Shown here: positions 9,677 through 19,600 of the stretch, in pieces
How positions within the stretch are numbered: position 1 is the stretch's first letter
How the letters are laid out: each line of letters opens with the position of its first letter
Source: Litorimonas taeanensis
Lineage (GTDB): Bacteria > Pseudomonadota > Alphaproteobacteria > Caulobacterales > Maricaulaceae
DNA: 64,000 bases
Assembly (NCBI RefSeq): GCF_003634015.1
Contig: NZ_RBII01000001.1
Coordinates: 1,178,001-1,242,000, forward strand
Direction: 5' to 3'
Notes under the pieces: model-generated
The model's input: only the letters and a program-made list of their open reading frames with translations
The model's database searches: none
What the model was told of the DNA's origin: nothing
Translations under genes and position numbers: made by a program

Positions 9677-10417
9677 TTATTTACCCTTACTGATTTTACG
9701 AGAAAGGATAGCGGATAGCTCGTCTGCATAGCCTTCGATACGTCCACCATAGCTATCTAGATCTGAGCTAAACTTATTATAAAAAACAAGAGCGGGGATC
9801 GCAGCCACCAAGCCCAAAGCCGTAGCGAACAGAGCTTCGGCAATCCCGGGGGCCACAACAGAAAGATTTGTGTTTTGGCTTACGGCAATGGCGCGAAAAG
9901 AGTTCATAATCCCCCAAACTGTACCAAACAGCCCGACAAAGACCGAAGCTGAAGCCACGGTGGCTAAGACCGACATGCCTTTTTCCGCCTTTGCCATTTC
10001 GCGATTGATGACGAGATTCATCACGGAATCAATTCTCTGACGCGTACTTTGTAATGCGCCCTCAGACCGCGGGGTCGTTAGGCTCTCATTATATTCGCGC
10101 ATAGCCGCAGAAAAAATACGTGCCATAGGGTCCCGCGTATCACTGCCCAGTGAGGCCGACAGATCATCCAAAGTACGGCCTGACCAGAATGTATCTTCAA
10201 AGTCGGTCGCTTTGCGGCGCAGGACATAAAACATAAACAGCTTGTTTATGGCCACAGTCCAAGACCAGATAGACGCCAGCGCCAAGACAATCATTACCCC
10301 TTTAACGACCCATCCTGCCCGCATAAAAAGTGACCAAAATGAGAAGTCACCACTAGAAACAGGGTCTAGTGTTGTCACTTGTAGTGCGAGTTGCATTAAC
10401 ATGGGGTCTGCCGACAT
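9677..10417 (-). CDS. tolQ: MotA/TolQ/ExbB-family protein TolQ
   Basis: TolQ is the pentameric motor subunit in the inner membrane. The 246 residues show three membrane helices, the conserved GLFGTVWGIMNSFRAI segment in helix 2 and GIAEALFATALGLVAAIPA in helix 3, with a large cytoplasmic loop between helices 1 and 2. It is the first gene of the tolQRAB operon; ybgC, which often precedes tolQ, is absent here. The ATG at 10417 has an AGAGG ribosome-binding site and a good upstream promoter match. Confidence 0.96.
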   Translation of the reverse strand: MSADPMLMQLALQVTTLDPVSSGDFSFWSLFMRAGWVVKGVMIVLALASIWSWTVAINKLFMFYVLRRKATDFEDTFWSGRTLDDLSASLGSDTRDPMARIFSAAMREYNESLTTPRSEGALQSTRQRIDSVMNLVINREMAKAEKGMSVLATVASASVFVGLFGTVWGIMNSFRAIAVSQNTNLSVVAPGIAEALFATALGLVAAIPALVFYNKFSSDLDSYGGRIEGYADELSAILSRKISKGK

Positions 10418-10432
10418 AGTTTTTGACCTCTA

Positions 10433-10461
10433 AAATTACATTCCGGTGTTTTCGCCGTCAA
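10433..10461 (-). promoter_or_regulatory. tolQ: sigma70-type promoter for the tol operon
   Basis: On the minus strand TTGACG (at 10456-10461) and TAATTT (10433-10438) are separated by 17 bases, with transcription expected to start only a few bases before the tolQ ribosome-binding site. This match is by eye. Confidence 0.45.
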
Positions 10462-10699
10462 AATCGACTTTGAAAAGAACCCGTACCATTCCTAATCATG
10501 TGCAGACTAGTCATGGTCAGAGCAAGTCACCAATTAACAGGTTGTAACATCTGCTTTCTATACATGTTCGCAACCCTTAATTTTGGCAAGGAAAGAAAGA
10601 GTTAACCATAAACGCTAAAGCGGTAAATAATGTCTTTATAAAGGCACTCACGCTGAAAATTCAGCACAGGCTCTGCATTTACATAAATTCCGTCATAGT

Positions 10700-10728
10700 T
10701 TTGACCTGATTAAAGGTCTATAAGACCT
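10700..10728 (+). promoter_or_regulatory. overlapping inverted repeats before lipoprotein gene
   Basis: GACCT, AGGTCT and AGACCT follow each other with spacers of 6 and 3 bases. The central AGGTCT can pair with either side, so it may be a two-half operator or two alternative RNA hairpins. The right end lies 22 bases before the ATG at 10751. Confidence 0.35.
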
Positions 10729-10750
10729 CAAACAATTGATCGGAGACACA

Positions 10751-11134
10751 ATGCGCCGCTTGACTTTCCTAACGCTTTCAACTGCTTTATTCATCAGTGC
10801 CTGTACGACAACGCCAATTGTAGACGCACCGCAAATCGTTTTGCCGCCAGAAACGGTCAATACATGTCTGCCCGTGTCTGCACTAACCAAAGTCATCATC
10901 CCTGCAGAGACTCAAACTCGCTATGCCACGACTTTGATTGATAACCCACCCTATGAGCCCATTGAAACCACGGTAAAACAAGTCCGTGTGGTTAAACCCG
11001 CTCAAATTATTTACGTTGACTCTAACAACCAAGAAGTCATCGACATATGTGAGCCTGACGTAGAAATTGGCGATACAGGGCCTGGCGTCGGCGAAATTCT
11101 ATCCGATGATAATATGGGTGGTGACGCAGGATAA
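10751..11134 (+). CDS. small lipoprotein of unknown function
   Basis: A 127-residue protein with a lipoprotein signal peptide: MRRLTFLTLSTALFISAC puts the lipidated cysteine at residue 18. The mature part is Thr/Val/Pro-rich with repeated Thr-Pro-Val and Glu-Thr-Val segments and ends in an acidic Gly/Asp tail. I recognise no domain. A TTG 15 bases upstream keeps the frame open, but the GGAG ribosome-binding site lies inside that extension and fixes the start at 10751. Two other cysteines (CLPV and CEPD) remain in the mature protein and could form a disulfide. It diverges from tolQ. Confidence 0.7.
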   Translation: MRRLTFLTLSTALFISACTTTPIVDAPQIVLPPETVNTCLPVSALTKVIIPAETQTRYATTLIDNPPYEPIETTVKQVRVVKPAQIIYVDSNNQEVIDICEPDVEIGDTGPGVGEILSDDNMGGDAG

Positions 11135-11139
11135 TTGGT

Positions 11140-11478
11140 TTATTCAGCCGCGCCTTGTTTAGCCGCGTTTTTGAGTAAATCAGCAGACACATCTCCGGCC
11201 CATAAAACTTCACTGGGCCGGCAGAGTTCTGCCCAAGCCATGCGCAATCTCATGAATTTTTCATTGGGTATTATTTCATCTGCAGCTTCAAAAGTCTTTT
11301 TGTCGGGCCACTGCGCATAGGCATAAAAGGCCCCGTCCTCCCCTTTGTGAAGACGAGACCCCAAAGCCCCGCCGCTCTCTTTGAAAAACTCAGTTATACC
11401 AGACCAGCACGCAATAAACTGCGCCTCATTGGCTGGCGTGGGGGTATAAAGTGTGAAGCGGTAAGAGAGGCAATACAT
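11140..11478 (-). CDS. small protein, antibiotic-biosynthesis-monooxygenase-like fold
   Basis: A 112-residue cytosolic protein. The layout (strand YRFTLYT, helix EAQFIACWSGITEFF, strand with LGSRLHKGEDGAFYAYAQW, helix PDKKTFEAAD) fits a dimeric alpha/beta-barrel of the ABM type. These act as small monooxygenases or simple dimeric binding domains; the substrate cannot be read from sequence. It starts two bases after the stop of the 74-residue membrane protein and so lies at the end of a prfA operon. The stop falls five bases from the convergent lipoprotein gene. Confidence 0.6.
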   Translation of the reverse strand: MYCLSYRFTLYTPTPANEAQFIACWSGITEFFKESGGALGSRLHKGEDGAFYAYAQWPDKKTFEAADEIIPNEKFMRLRMAWAELCRPSEVLWAGDVSADLLKNAAKQGAAE

Positions 11479-11480
11479 TA

Positions 11481-11705
11481 TTATCGTTCTTTCACATTCA
11501 AGCAGGCCGCCTTTTCTTCAACCCATATTTTGCCGTCACCAACGCAATCCAAAGAGCAGATATTTCTATCATAATCCCAAGCAGCACCATTATCCAAACA
11601 AGTATCAATTTGCACAAAACGTCGATTCATAAACAACGCCGCTGCAAACATGATCATCAGCAAAACGGCATAAAGCAGGAGTTTTTGCTTTCTTTCCGTT
11701 GTCAT
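11481..11705 (-). CDS. small single-span membrane protein, unknown
   Basis: A 74-residue protein with a short basic N-terminus (MTTERKQK), one membrane helix (about 9-27) and a periplasmic part with four cysteines in the order C-C-C-C (DTCLDNG, NICSLDC, AACLN), which could form two disulfides. Its ATG overlaps the prfA stop by four bases (ATGA), a clear sign of translational coupling. The function is unknown. Confidence 0.6.
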   Translation of the reverse strand: MTTERKQKLLLYAVLLMIMFAAALFMNRRFVQIDTCLDNGAAWDYDRNICSLDCVGDGKIWVEEKAACLNVKER

Positions 11706-12766
11706 CCCGCTTCCATTTGAGCCAACCGCGCGGCTTGGTCTTCGGCCATCAACATATCGACAACGTCACTCAGCGCATCACCAGCGACAATTTTATCGAG
11801 GTTATAGAGCGTCAAACCTATACGGTGGTCGGTCACGCGTCCTTGCGGATAATTATAGGTACGAATACGTTCTGACCGGTCCCCAGAGCCGACTTGACCA
11901 GCCCGTTCTTCGGCTCGTTCAGCATCTATGCGTTGCTTTTCCATGTCGTAAAGCTTCATCTTTAAGAGGCGTTCCGCATTGGCGCGGTTCATATGTTGTG
12001 ATTTAGCGTCACAAACAACGACGACCCCAGTTGGAATATGTGTCATGCGCACAGCCGAGTCGGTTTTATTGACGTGCTGTCCCCCTGCACCAGAGGCCCG
12101 CATTGTATCAACCCGCACATCTCCCATTGAAAATCCAATATCTACGTCTTCAGGTTCTGGCAGAACCGCCACAGTCGCCGCAGAGGTATGCACGCGGCCT
12201 TGTGTTTCTGTCACAGGCACGCGCTGCACGCGGTGAACACCAGATTCAAATTTCATTTTACCATAAGCCCCTGCGCCAGAAACTGAGGCGATAATTTCTT
12301 TATATCCGCCCATATCAGCATCGGCTTGGCTCTCAATTTCGACTTTCCAGCCTTGTAGCGAGGCATAGCGCGCATACATGGAAAATAAATCGCCTGCAAA
12401 AATCGCAGCTTCGTCTCCGCCCGTTCCGGCGCGAATTTCTAAAACGATAGAGGCATTGTCATCTTTATCTTTGGGAAGCAGCAATAAAGACACTTCCTTT
12501 TCCAATGCAGGAAGACTGTCTTTCAGGCTTTGCATTTCTTCCTTGGCCATTGCGGCCATTTCAGGGTCTTTCATCATGCCTTCGAGGTCTTCCATTTCAG
12601 ACCGAACATCACGTAATTTTCGGACTCCATCGGCGATGGGTTTCAATTCGGCATAATCTTTACCGAGCTGTACGATTTCATCACTATCTGTCGTGGCATT
12701 CATTCGGGCGGCGATTTGATCGAACCGGTCGAGAACTTGAGCCAATTTTATATCAGGAATATGCAT
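11702..12766 (-). CDS. prfA: peptide chain release factor 1
   Basis: RF1 reads UAA and UAG and triggers peptidyl-tRNA hydrolysis. The 354-residue protein has the stop-codon reading tripeptide PVT (184-186), the variant of the RF1 PxT motif, and the catalytic GGQ at 228-230 within [18 protein letters not shown], whose Gln is methylated by PrmC. The acidic [15 protein letters not shown] segment (115-129) is also standard. In many bacteria prmC directly follows prfA; here it lies 31 kb away at 43701-44576, and prfA is followed by two small genes. Confidence 0.97.
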   Translation of the reverse strand: MHIPDIKLAQVLDRFDQIAARMNATTDSDEIVQLGKDYAELKPIADGVRKLRDVRSEMEDLEGMMKDPEMAAMAKEEMQSLKDSLPALEKEVSLLLLPKDKDDNASIVLEIRAGTGGDEAAIFAGDLFSMYARYASLQGWKVEIESQADADMGGYKEIIASVSGAGAYGKMKFESGVHRVQRVPVTETQGRVHTSAATVAVLPEPEDVDIGFSMGDVRVDTMRASGAGGQHVNKTDSAVRMTHIPTGVVVVCDAKSQHMNRANAERLLKMKLYDMEKQRIDAERAEERAGQVGSGDRSERIRTYNYPQGRVTDHRIGLTLYNLDKIVAGDALSDVVDMLMAEDQAARLAQMEAG

Positions 12767-12783
12767 GAGGGCGAGTTAGTCCG

Positions 12784-14802
12784 TTAAAAGGAAGAGGTCA
12801 AACCCAAGAATAAAGTTCTGGGCCGTCCGGGGAAATAGCGTTCATTACCAAAGGCAAAGTCTGCTCTGTCAGCGTAGTCTGTGTCAAAGAGGTTATCAAT
12901 ACGTCCAAACAGACCAAAATGTGAATTCAAATCATACCGTCCGCGCAGCACAAAGATGTCATGCCCCCTATACTCGGCCGTATTACCAGGATTTGTGAAA
13001 TAGGCGCCAACATGGCGCCATTCGAGCCCTATAGCGCTGTTAGTGTTTGGCGTCGCCATTGCCCGAAGGGTGGCGAGTGTATCTGGCGCAGTGTCCACTC
13101 GATTGCCTTTTACAATTGTATTTGCAGCAGAACCTTCATCCAACGAAAAGTCATAACTATGTTTCGCTAGTGTCCCACTGCCTGACACAGTAAACCATGT
13201 AGAAAGCGGTATGTCGAAAGACGCTTCAATCCCTTCATGCCGGGTTTTGCCATCCACTACATTGAAACCATTGGCGTTTCTGAAGAAAAAATTGTCCTTC
13301 CACTGAGAAAAAATTGCTATGTCTGTTTTCACTCGTCCAAACTGGCCTTTAAAACCAATTTCAAGACTGTCCAATGTTTCAACATCAGCTTCCCCAGCCA
13401 GTTGATTAAGTTGTACAGAATAGAGATCAGTGGTCTGAGGGGCGCGAGACCCCCGCGCCGCTCTGAAATAGAGGGTGTTGCCATCTGATAAACTATGCAG
13501 CAGGCTTAATTTTGGCGTAATTGTCGTAAATTGATCTGTTCTATCAGCGACACGAATAAAGCGGCCCGATTGTCCATCCGTCGCATTATTGTCATAGTTA
13601 TATTCGGTAAATTCAGCGCGAACCCCCAAATCCAGAATAGTGTGTTCTGTTATTTGAAAATTCTTCTGGGCATAGGCAGCGCCGACAAACGCACTGACGT
13701 CATAATCATAATGCAATCCTTGCACAAATGAGAATTGAGACGGATTGGATTGAAATTCATATAAAGTGCCCTCAGTATATTCTACGTCTGCCCCAATATT
13801 AAAATTTTTCCCAAAATAAGCAGATTGCAAACCGATGGAACTATGGGCATTTTCTTCTAATGCCTGCCCCGGAACAAAATGACAAAGGAAACGCAATTCT
13901 GCGCGTCGAGCATAGGGCGTTAGAGACAGCGTATTGTCGCCAATCGCCCGAGAAAACCGCGCTTGAGTTCGGTAGCTCTTACCATCCCGAAAAGCTTCTG
14001 GATTGGGGTTAGTAAAACGAACAACATCGTCCCTATACGCTTCCTCACCTTGTATAAACCCCGCCGTTTCTTGATTAAGATTATTGAAAGAAGAAAGCCA
14101 ATCGACAGCCCAATCGCCCAGTTCATTTTGGTACCGCAATTGAAACTTTTGTTGATCGTAACCACTTTCTTCTCGAAATCCATCATCTGACACAACAGAC
14201 GTCGAAAGCCGAAACTTACCAAGTCTCACACTCGACATAGCCGACAAATACCCATCCTCACCGGCCATCAAGCGCAAAACATTGGCCCCGAGCACATCTT
14301 TGGCTTCTATATTAATTAAACCGTGAACCGCATTTGAACCATATTGCGCCGGACCTGGCCCCTTAAAGACTTCAATGGCCTTGGCGAACTCGGTACCGCC
14401 CTCGAACAACCCATTTACATTAGCAAATCCTGCGGCGCGTAGGGGAACCCCGCCCTCAAGATATAAAAAGCTCCCGGCTCCTGCGCCGCCTGTCAACACC
14501 GGAGACCTTAGAGCTGTTAAGTGCTCTTGCCCGCTACCCCGATGAATATTGACCCCAGAGAGCCCGTTTAGCGCTTCTGCAGGGTGAACGACTGCCAAAC
14601 TATCTAGCAGCTCAGCCTCCAAAACATCCACACTAGCAGGCACTCTAACAATTGTTTCTTCACGATCAAAAATGCCATAGACAACGAGCTCGTCACCCGC
14701 GGCAGTTTGCGCATAGACCGTTTGTGTGCCCATCAGGCCAAGCGCGAATAAAGCACTAGACATTAATGTCAGGCGCGTTCCTAGCTTACAATTTACTTGC
14801 AT
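12784..14802 (-). CDS. TonB-dependent outer-membrane receptor (possible alkane-locus uptake)
   Basis: A 672-residue receptor: signal peptide ending TVYAQ (about residue 32), a TonB-box-like ELVVYG, a plug domain (about 55-165) with ALNGLSGVNIHRGSG and VEVFKGPGPAQYGSNAVHG-type residues, then a 22-strand-type barrel ending in the aromatic C-terminus LGLTSSF. The gene overlaps the TetR regulator gene by ten bases and that gene diverges from alkB. This context suggests uptake of a hydrophobic substrate such as an alkane, as described for receptors beside alkane genes, but the ligand is not readable from the sequence and a siderophore or vitamin remains possible. Confidence 0.85.
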   Translation of the reverse strand: MQVNCKLGTRLTLMSSALFALGLMGTQTVYAQTAAGDELVVYGIFDREETIVRVPASVDVLEAELLDSLAVVHPAEALNGLSGVNIHRGSGQEHLTALRSPVLTGGAGAGSFLYLEGGVPLRAAGFANVNGLFEGGTEFAKAIEVFKGPGPAQYGSNAVHGLINIEAKDVLGANVLRLMAGEDGYLSAMSSVRLGKFRLSTSVVSDDGFREESGYDQQKFQLRYQNELGDWAVDWLSSFNNLNQETAGFIQGEEAYRDDVVRFTNPNPEAFRDGKSYRTQARFSRAIGDNTLSLTPYARRAELRFLCHFVPGQALEENAHSSIGLQSAYFGKNFNIGADVEYTEGTLYEFQSNPSQFSFVQGLHYDYDVSAFVGAAYAQKNFQITEHTILDLGVRAEFTEYNYDNNATDGQSGRFIRVADRTDQFTTITPKLSLLHSLSDGNTLYFRAARGSRAPQTTDLYSVQLNQLAGEADVETLDSLEIGFKGQFGRVKTDIAIFSQWKDNFFFRNANGFNVVDGKTRHEGIEASFDIPLSTWFTVSGSGTLAKHSYDFSLDEGSAANTIVKGNRVDTAPDTLATLRAMATPNTNSAIGLEWRHVGAYFTNPGNTAEYRGHDIFVLRGRYDLNSHFGLFGRIDNLFDTDYADRADFAFGNERYFPGRPRTLFLGLTSSF

Positions 14803-15377
14803 AGACTATGGCTCTTTTTACTGGTCAAGAGAGCCGTTAAGAGCCGCTCTGTGAAATCTTGGATGACGTCTTGGGGCCGATTATCAAAGGTCATTATCGC
14901 AATCATATTTGCCGCATTATAAATAATCAAAGCATCCGATTGTGTTTGTAACGCCTTAGGCAACTTGGCCTGGACCATGTTTATTATTCTGGTTTGCATC
15001 TCTAAATATTGCGGCCTTAAATCTGGATTGAACGAAACAGACCAAGATAAATAGGCTTTAATCGTGGCTGGGTGCGCCGATATCATATCCTCATAGGCTT
15101 TAGACAAAGCCATAAATTGATTTCTAGGGTTATCATCCGTTTCTTTGACAGACTCGAACATAGCGATAATTTGTGTTTCAATCTCTCTTAGGACATCGAC
15201 AGTTAAAGCTTCTTTGGTCGGAAAATAATTGAAAACAGTTGCTGTGGATACACCGGCACGTTTGGCAATATCGCCATGTCCTGTTCTCTCTATGCCCATA
15301 TCTGCAAATGTTTCGATGGAAACAAGGACGAGCTGCTCTCTTCTTTTTTCTGGGGAGTAACGGCGACGGCTCGGCAT
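14793..15377 (-). CDS. TetR/AcrR-family transcriptional regulator
   Basis: A 194-residue regulator. The N-terminal helix-turn-helix (about 12-58) reads LVLVSIETFADMGIERTGHG, IAKRAGVSTATVFNYFPTKE, a typical TetR signature; the C-terminal helices form the ligand and dimer domain. It starts with a basic patch, MPSRRRYSPEKRREQ. The stop overlaps the downstream TonB receptor start, so both are one operon, and the gene diverges from alkB over 113 bases. That gap contains a perfect inverted repeat at the alkB promoter, so this protein is the likely repressor of alkB and perhaps of itself. Confidence 0.88.
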   Translation of the reverse strand: MPSRRRYSPEKRREQLVLVSIETFADMGIERTGHGDIAKRAGVSTATVFNYFPTKEALTVDVLREIETQIIAMFESVKETDDNPRNQFMALSKAYEDMISAHPATIKAYLSWSVSFNPDLRPQYLEMQTRIINMVQAKLPKALQTQSDALIIYNAANMIAIMTFDNRPQDVIQDFTERLLTALLTSKKSHSLCK

Positions 15378-15438
15378 ATTAAAAGACTCAATTTATAAAT
15401 TAATGTCTTCAATGGCCTGACTTCAAACCTATCGCAAG

Positions 15439-15466
15439 TTGACAATTCACGAATAATTACTATTGA
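15439..15466 (+). promoter_or_regulatory. alkB: alkB promoter
   Basis: TTGACA at 15439-15444 and TATTGA at 15461-15466 with a 16-base spacer make a good sigma70-type match 25 bases before the alkB ATG. The -10 lies inside the inverted repeat described next. Confidence 0.5.
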
Positions 15467-15481
15467 TAATTTTATCAATAG
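15460..15481. promoter_or_regulatory. perfect inverted repeat, likely TetR-family operator
   Basis: CTATTGATA and TATCAATAG are exact 9-base arms around ATTT. The element covers the alkB -10 hexamer and the start region, which is where a TetR-type repressor would block transcription. The neighbouring regulator at 14793-15377 is the natural candidate. Confidence 0.65.
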
Positions 15482-15490
15482 GGGGAATAG

Positions 15491-16660
15491 ATGGCCACTC
15501 TGGAAAGTTTAAGTTCTCAACCTGAGTTAAAAAAACACCTCTGGCTCATATCGCTTACCTTTCCAACCACACCACTAATAGGCATTGGCCTAGCCCTTTA
15601 TACAGGCAATCCGCATTGGGTTTGGCTCCCTGTGTTTCAGTTTTATATTCTTGTCCCTGTCCTTGATTTTTTGATTGGTAATGACAAACACGATCTCTTG
15701 GGATTAGTCCAAGACGAGATGCATCAGTCGCGTTTTTATAAGTTCATGGTACATGCCATGCTCCCTATGATTTACCTAACTTGGATTGGCGGCGCTTGGT
15801 TTTTCACCAAGCAAGCTTGGCCTTGGGATATCTATCTGGCCCTTGGCATCAGTCATGGCTGGGGGCTCGCCTTTGCCATTAATGCCGGCCATGAAACAGG
15901 TCATAAAACGGATAAGTTTTCAAAATGGGTCGCCATTCTTATGCTCCTACCCAGCCTTTATGGTCATTTCAGAATTGAACACAATATGGGCCATCATGCA
16001 GATGTTGCGACGCCGCGTGATCATGCGACGGCGCGTTTTGGAGAGAGTTATTATAAATTCGCGACAAGAGAATATCCCGGCGCGTGGAAACGGTCGTGGA
16101 AAATTGAGAGCAAGCGCGCCGCCAGAAAAGGTTACTCCCGTTTTTCATTAAAGAACGAGGTCGTCGCCTCAACCCTATTGGGTATTTGCCTGTGGAGTAT
16201 AATGACGGCCATATTTGGTGTGACTGTCTTGGCCTATATGCTGATGGCATGGTTCATTTCCGCAACGGCACTAACGTCCCAAAACTACATTGCGCATTAC
16301 GGACTACTTAGGGACAGACGGCCAGACGGAAAATTTTTACCTTGTCAGCCCCATCATAGCTGGAATTGCAATCTCTTAATCACAAACCTTACGAGCTTTA
16401 ACTTAGCGCGGCATTCAGATCACCATGCTAATCCATCGCGTCATTATCAATATTTGCGCCAATTCAGAGACGTCCCCACCCTGCCCTATGGCTATATGAT
16501 AATGTTTCTAATCGGCTTTGTTCCTCCGCTTTTCCGCAAAGTCATGGATCCGCTCGTCCTAAGAAATGTAGACGGCGACATGAACAAAGTTCTTACCCAT
16601 GAATTTGCGCAAAGCTGGTTAACAGAAGCGCCTCAAAACCAACCTGCCACTCAAAACTAA
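15491..16660 (+). CDS. alkB: alkane 1-monooxygenase (AlkB-type, membrane di-iron)
   Basis: AlkB hydroxylates n-alkanes at the terminal carbon using O2 and electrons from rubredoxin. The 389-residue membrane protein has six hydrophobic stretches and all histidine clusters: HETGH (134-138), EHNMGHH (163-169), NYIAHYG (265-271) and ARHSDHH (306-312), plus GWGLAFAINAGHE before the first. These residues bind the di-iron centre and separate true alkane hydroxylases from fatty-acid desaturases. A rubredoxin is neither fused nor adjacent, so electrons must come from elsewhere in the genome. It is preceded by a promoter with an operator-like inverted repeat and diverges from the tetR-TonB-receptor operon. 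Confidence 0.93.
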   Translation: MATLESLSSQPELKKHLWLISLTFPTTPLIGIGLALYTGNPHWVWLPVFQFYILVPVLDFLIGNDKHDLLGLVQDEMHQSRFYKFMVHAMLPMIYLTWIGGAWFFTKQAWPWDIYLALGISHGWGLAFAINAGHETGHKTDKFSKWVAILMLLPSLYGHFRIEHNMGHHADVATPRDHATARFGESYYKFATREYPGAWKRSWKIESKRAARKGYSRFSLKNEVVASTLLGICLWSIMTAIFGVTVLAYMLMAWFISATALTSQNYIAHYGLLRDRRPDGKFLPCQPHHSWNCNLLITNLTSFNLARHSDHHANPSRHYQYLRQFRDVPTLPYGYMIMFLIGFVPPLFRKVMDPLVLRNVDGDMNKVLTHEFAQSWLTEAPQNQPATQN

Positions 16661-16663
16661 CGC

Positions 16664-19600
16664 TTATTTGCTTGGCTTAGTTTCGGGCTTTGACTTTGGT
16701 TTCGCTTTGGCGGTGGCTCTAGGCTTGGATTTTGCCATTTGCTGACTAGCAATTTGCAAAGGTATATTTTGCGACACGATATTAAGGTCAACTTGTGGGA
16801 ACGGAATTGAAATCCCAGCCTTGGCTAGTGTCTTATTCACCTCTGTATGAATTGTATGGGTCATCGGCACACGATCATCAAACGCACGGAGGAAAACTCG
16901 AATTTGGAAATTCAAGGAACTGTCACCAAAGCCCATAAACAAGACTTGCGGCGCAGGTGTCTCAAGCACTTTAGGCAAGGCCTTAACTGTATCCAAAATA
17001 AGCGTTCGGGCTTTTTCCGTATCAGAGCCATAAGCAATACCGACACTTACCACTAAACGCGTCACAGAATTAGAAAGCGTCCAATTCGTCACGCGTTCGC
17101 TAATTAAGGCTTCATTCGGGATAAGAATTTCACGATTATCCAAATCAGAAAGCGTTGTCGCTCGAATTTTAATGCGAGAAACAGTCCCGCTCTGCTCTCC
17201 AATAGTGACGTAATCTCCGATACGGATGGGGCGTTCGAACAAAATAATCAGACCTGAAACAAAGTTCGCAATGATTTTCTGCAAACCAAAACCGATACCC
17301 ACAGAAAGACCTGCCGCGACGAACTTTAACTGTGACCATTCAAACCCCATGCGATTGAACCCCATAATCACACCGACAGCTACAATGGTATAACCCAAAA
17401 TGGTCACAACCGCGTAACGAGTGCCCGGGTTTACGCCGAGTTTATTCAAAACAAATATCTCAAGGAAACCGGGTAAGTTCCGAGCCGAAATAAACGTCAA
17501 TCCCAAGATAAAGAGCGACTGAAGTATATTCCACATCGTAATCGGTAATTCGATGGGTTGCTGTGTGGCCGCATCAATATCGCCCGTATTGATTGTCCAT
17601 ACCTCGATACTGTCAAAGATTGACAAAGCCGGCACCAATGACGACCAATTCATCCACATAAAGACCGTGAAAGCGATGATGATAATTGTATTGAGGAGCT
17701 GCGAAGACTGACGTGTAAGCGTCGATACATCGATTTCTTTGGTATCCAGAGGGGGCGGCGCAACTTCTTCGCCGCGTTCTTCGGCGGCTTCTTTTTCCCG
17801 TCGGGCCTTAATCGCCGCATCACGGCGTTCTAAGGCTTGCCGATATTTCAATTGGCGCTGCGCGACAACAATCATGCGGCGAATGGTGCCCCAAACAATA
17901 TAAGTCATTAAGAGCAACACGCTGGAGGTAAAGAAACGCCAAAGCAGTTCATCTGCAGTTTCATAATACCCTGCCGCAGCCACACCCGCCGCAGCGATGG
18001 GGCCAGCAATCATAATCGCTGAAACCAATAACCGATGCCGTGATAAGAACCCTTCGTCAGTTTGCGCTTTAACGAGCTTTCTATCCCACCAAATCACCTT
18101 GAAACCAAAGAAGGCGAGTGTCAGAGCCGTAAAAATAAAGACAAAGAGCGAGAACCCTTCATATATATCTGTGGTGTCCATATCCGTTGTAAGCGCCAAT
18201 AGCCCAGAGGAAACCCCCATCACGGGGATGAACCAACGTAGCTCTTTGTTTACCGCCTTACGCAAATCATTTGGCATTTTGAAGTGAGCGCTAAAGAGCG
18301 ATTTCTCTCTATCCCATGCGCGCCAAGTCAGAAATATAAAGCTTAAGAGCGCAACAAAGAAAAAGGCGTCTTCCAGACCCTCGATAAATGGATCTGGAAC
18401 TTCGACCAAAGCCATCAACCCGCCTAATAGCAATAAAAACAGAGGTAAAGGCGCGGCGATTAAAAAGCCAATTCCGATAACGGTCGGCGTATGCCAAGCA
18501 CTGTCTTGTTGAACACGCCCGACTTTCTTTGCGCGCTCTCTTATCTCTTCAACCAATCCTGTCCGCGAACGATATAAAACCAGGATGATAACACCAAAGA
18601 CCAAGACTAAAGGCCAAAAACGGCTGAGTTGAGTAATAAGCGTATTCGTCATCAGAGTCAGATGCTCTGCTGAAAATAGCTCCAAGCTCCCCTTCACGAT
18701 TTTAGGCGCCCAGTCCAAGCCAATGGCAGGGACGCTTGGTATCCAAAGCAATTTCTCATCTAGCAGGCTTTGCAGTTCTTCGGTCGCGCCCAAATAATCT
18801 TTCTGTGCTTTTTGCAAAGTTTCCAAATCGCTGACGCGCGCCAGACCCTCGGTTTGAATACGGCGTAATAAAATGCGCTTAGAATTATAAAGGGATTCCA
18901 ATGCAGTAATATCTTCGGGCGTGAAATCGGCAATGGTCGCATCAGCCTGACGGGCACGTTTCAAAATTTGCTGTGGGTCCACACGCCCAATCGGCAAATC
19001 GCGTAGGGCCTCAAGCGCGATTAGTCTTTGCCGCGTAGCATCAATCAACTCGCTCTGGGTCTGCTTAACAGAGGAGCGAATACTCGGAACGGATTCAAGC
19101 TGATTACCCAATCGCCGCAAAGTCGCCCCAGCATTTCTGTCCAAACTCTCAAGCCGAGAGAGTTGCTTGGCGACATTTAAGTCCTCTAATACTTGGTCAT
19201 GGCGAGACCGCGTCGTCGCTGTGTTTCGAGAGATATTCGCCTTAGTCGACGCTAATAACCGTGCCTGCTCCGCAAGCTGCACATTTTGCTCAGATATATT
19301 CGTGAGAATGGGATGCTGACCAGCATAGAGTTCTGATTGAACTTTGACGCTTTCTTGGAGCTGTAAAGCCTCATTCAATCTCCGCTGCCCTGTAAGCTCT
19401 TGCATGGCTTGTACTTCGAGTGACAAGGCACGCGCCTTCAAATCAGCTAAATTTTGACGCGCAGTCATAATTTCTAAACGATTAGACTGCCCTGCGATCT
19501 CAAGCTCTAGAGCCGCAATTTGCAAACGCCTATAATTGTTTCTGATGCGTAAATTGGCTTGCCGCGCGGCACCGACAACATCTTCGCTATCTGCAGAAAA

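Larger units (their letters stand above)
10418..10735. other. 318-bp divergent intergenic region
   Basis: This gap separates tolQ (leftward) from the lipoprotein gene (rightward). It holds the tolQ promoter match and, at 10602-10609, the 8-mer TTAACCAT, which equals a CtrA half-site in Caulobacter-type bacteria. One 8-mer is weak evidence. No ORF or RNA gene is visible. Confidence 0.4.

Noticed and set aside
10602-10609. CtrA half-site TTAACCAT
   Set aside because: One 8-mer occurs by chance; no TTAA-N7-TTAA partner close by.
13920-14222. Open frame of 100 codons inside the TonB receptor
   Set aside because: Other frame of the receptor gene; no ribosome-binding site and no family.
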